Assembly: GCA_045617525.1 (NCBI GenBank)
Contig: JAZLIT010000093.1
Span: forward strand, 1-5,124
Origin: JAZLIT01 sp045617525
GTDB taxonomy: Bacteria > Bacillota > Bacilli > Bacillales_A > Planococcaceae
Direction: 5' to 3'
Length of the DNA stretch: 5,124 nt
Below, one piece after another: positions 5,087 through 5,124 of the stretch. Position 1 is the first letter of the stretch. Each line of letters begins with the position of its first letter. The position numbers and the translations under genes are program-made. The notes below the pieces were generated by a model that ran no database searches, was not told the DNA's origin, and saw nothing but the letters and a program-made list of their open reading frames with translations.

Positions 5087-5124
5087 CATATAACAAACCC
5101 TTATCCATTCATACATCTTGCACA

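Noticed and set aside
1..5124. CRISPR array, tRNA or tandem repeats
   Set aside because: Reading both strands showed no regularly spaced repeats and no tRNA-like cloverleaf arms.

Overview
The window looks like a low-GC Firmicute of the Bacillales. I infer a Lysinibacillus/Solibacillus/Bacillus-type genome from the AT-rich sequence, strong AGGAGG-type ribosome binding sites, hairpin-plus-T-run terminators, and protein families typical of Bacillaceae/Planococcaceae. The genus is a guess from protein style. There are five apparently intact genes, two truncated transposase genes, no rRNA or tRNA that I can recognise and no CRISPR array.

Left part (1-1890) is accessory in character. It opens with the C-terminal tail of an IS3-family transposase running in from outside the window, followed by what looks like the right end of that IS near base 147. 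Thirteen bases further on, on the minus strand, ends an intact membrane-anchored SGNH/GDSL hydrolase gene. Upstream of that gene lies the C-terminal half of an IS1595/ISXO2-like transposase (1413-1787, plus strand), which has lost its N-terminal half. The hydrolase is thus bracketed by remnants of two unrelated IS families.

Right part (1890-5124) looks like ordinary chromosome made of single-gene transcription units. A minus-strand gene encodes a 98-residue protein with one N-terminal membrane helix and a C-terminal excisionase-like helix-turn-helix; a probable terminator lies downstream at 1820-1853. About 330 bases without a convincing gene separate it from the divergent plus-strand gene for a two-domain rhodanese-type sulfurtransferase (299 aa, Cys254), which ends in a strong terminator. 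Next is a plus-strand gene for an exported or membrane-anchored protein with two PepSY domains. A long hairpin with T-runs on both strands then separates it from a convergent minus-strand gene for a cytoplasmic zinc-finger (DUF4428-like), PH-like and SHOCT-domain protein, whose ribosome binding site and a candidate extended -10 promoter lie at the right edge.

The genes do not form an evident pathway or operon: each has its own leader and most have their own terminator. I did not find a clear, previously undescribed multi-gene system. The points most worth a second look are the hydrolase bracketed by IS fragments with its puzzling translation start, the membrane-tethered HTH protein, and the small antisense ORF threaded through the bidirectional terminator.
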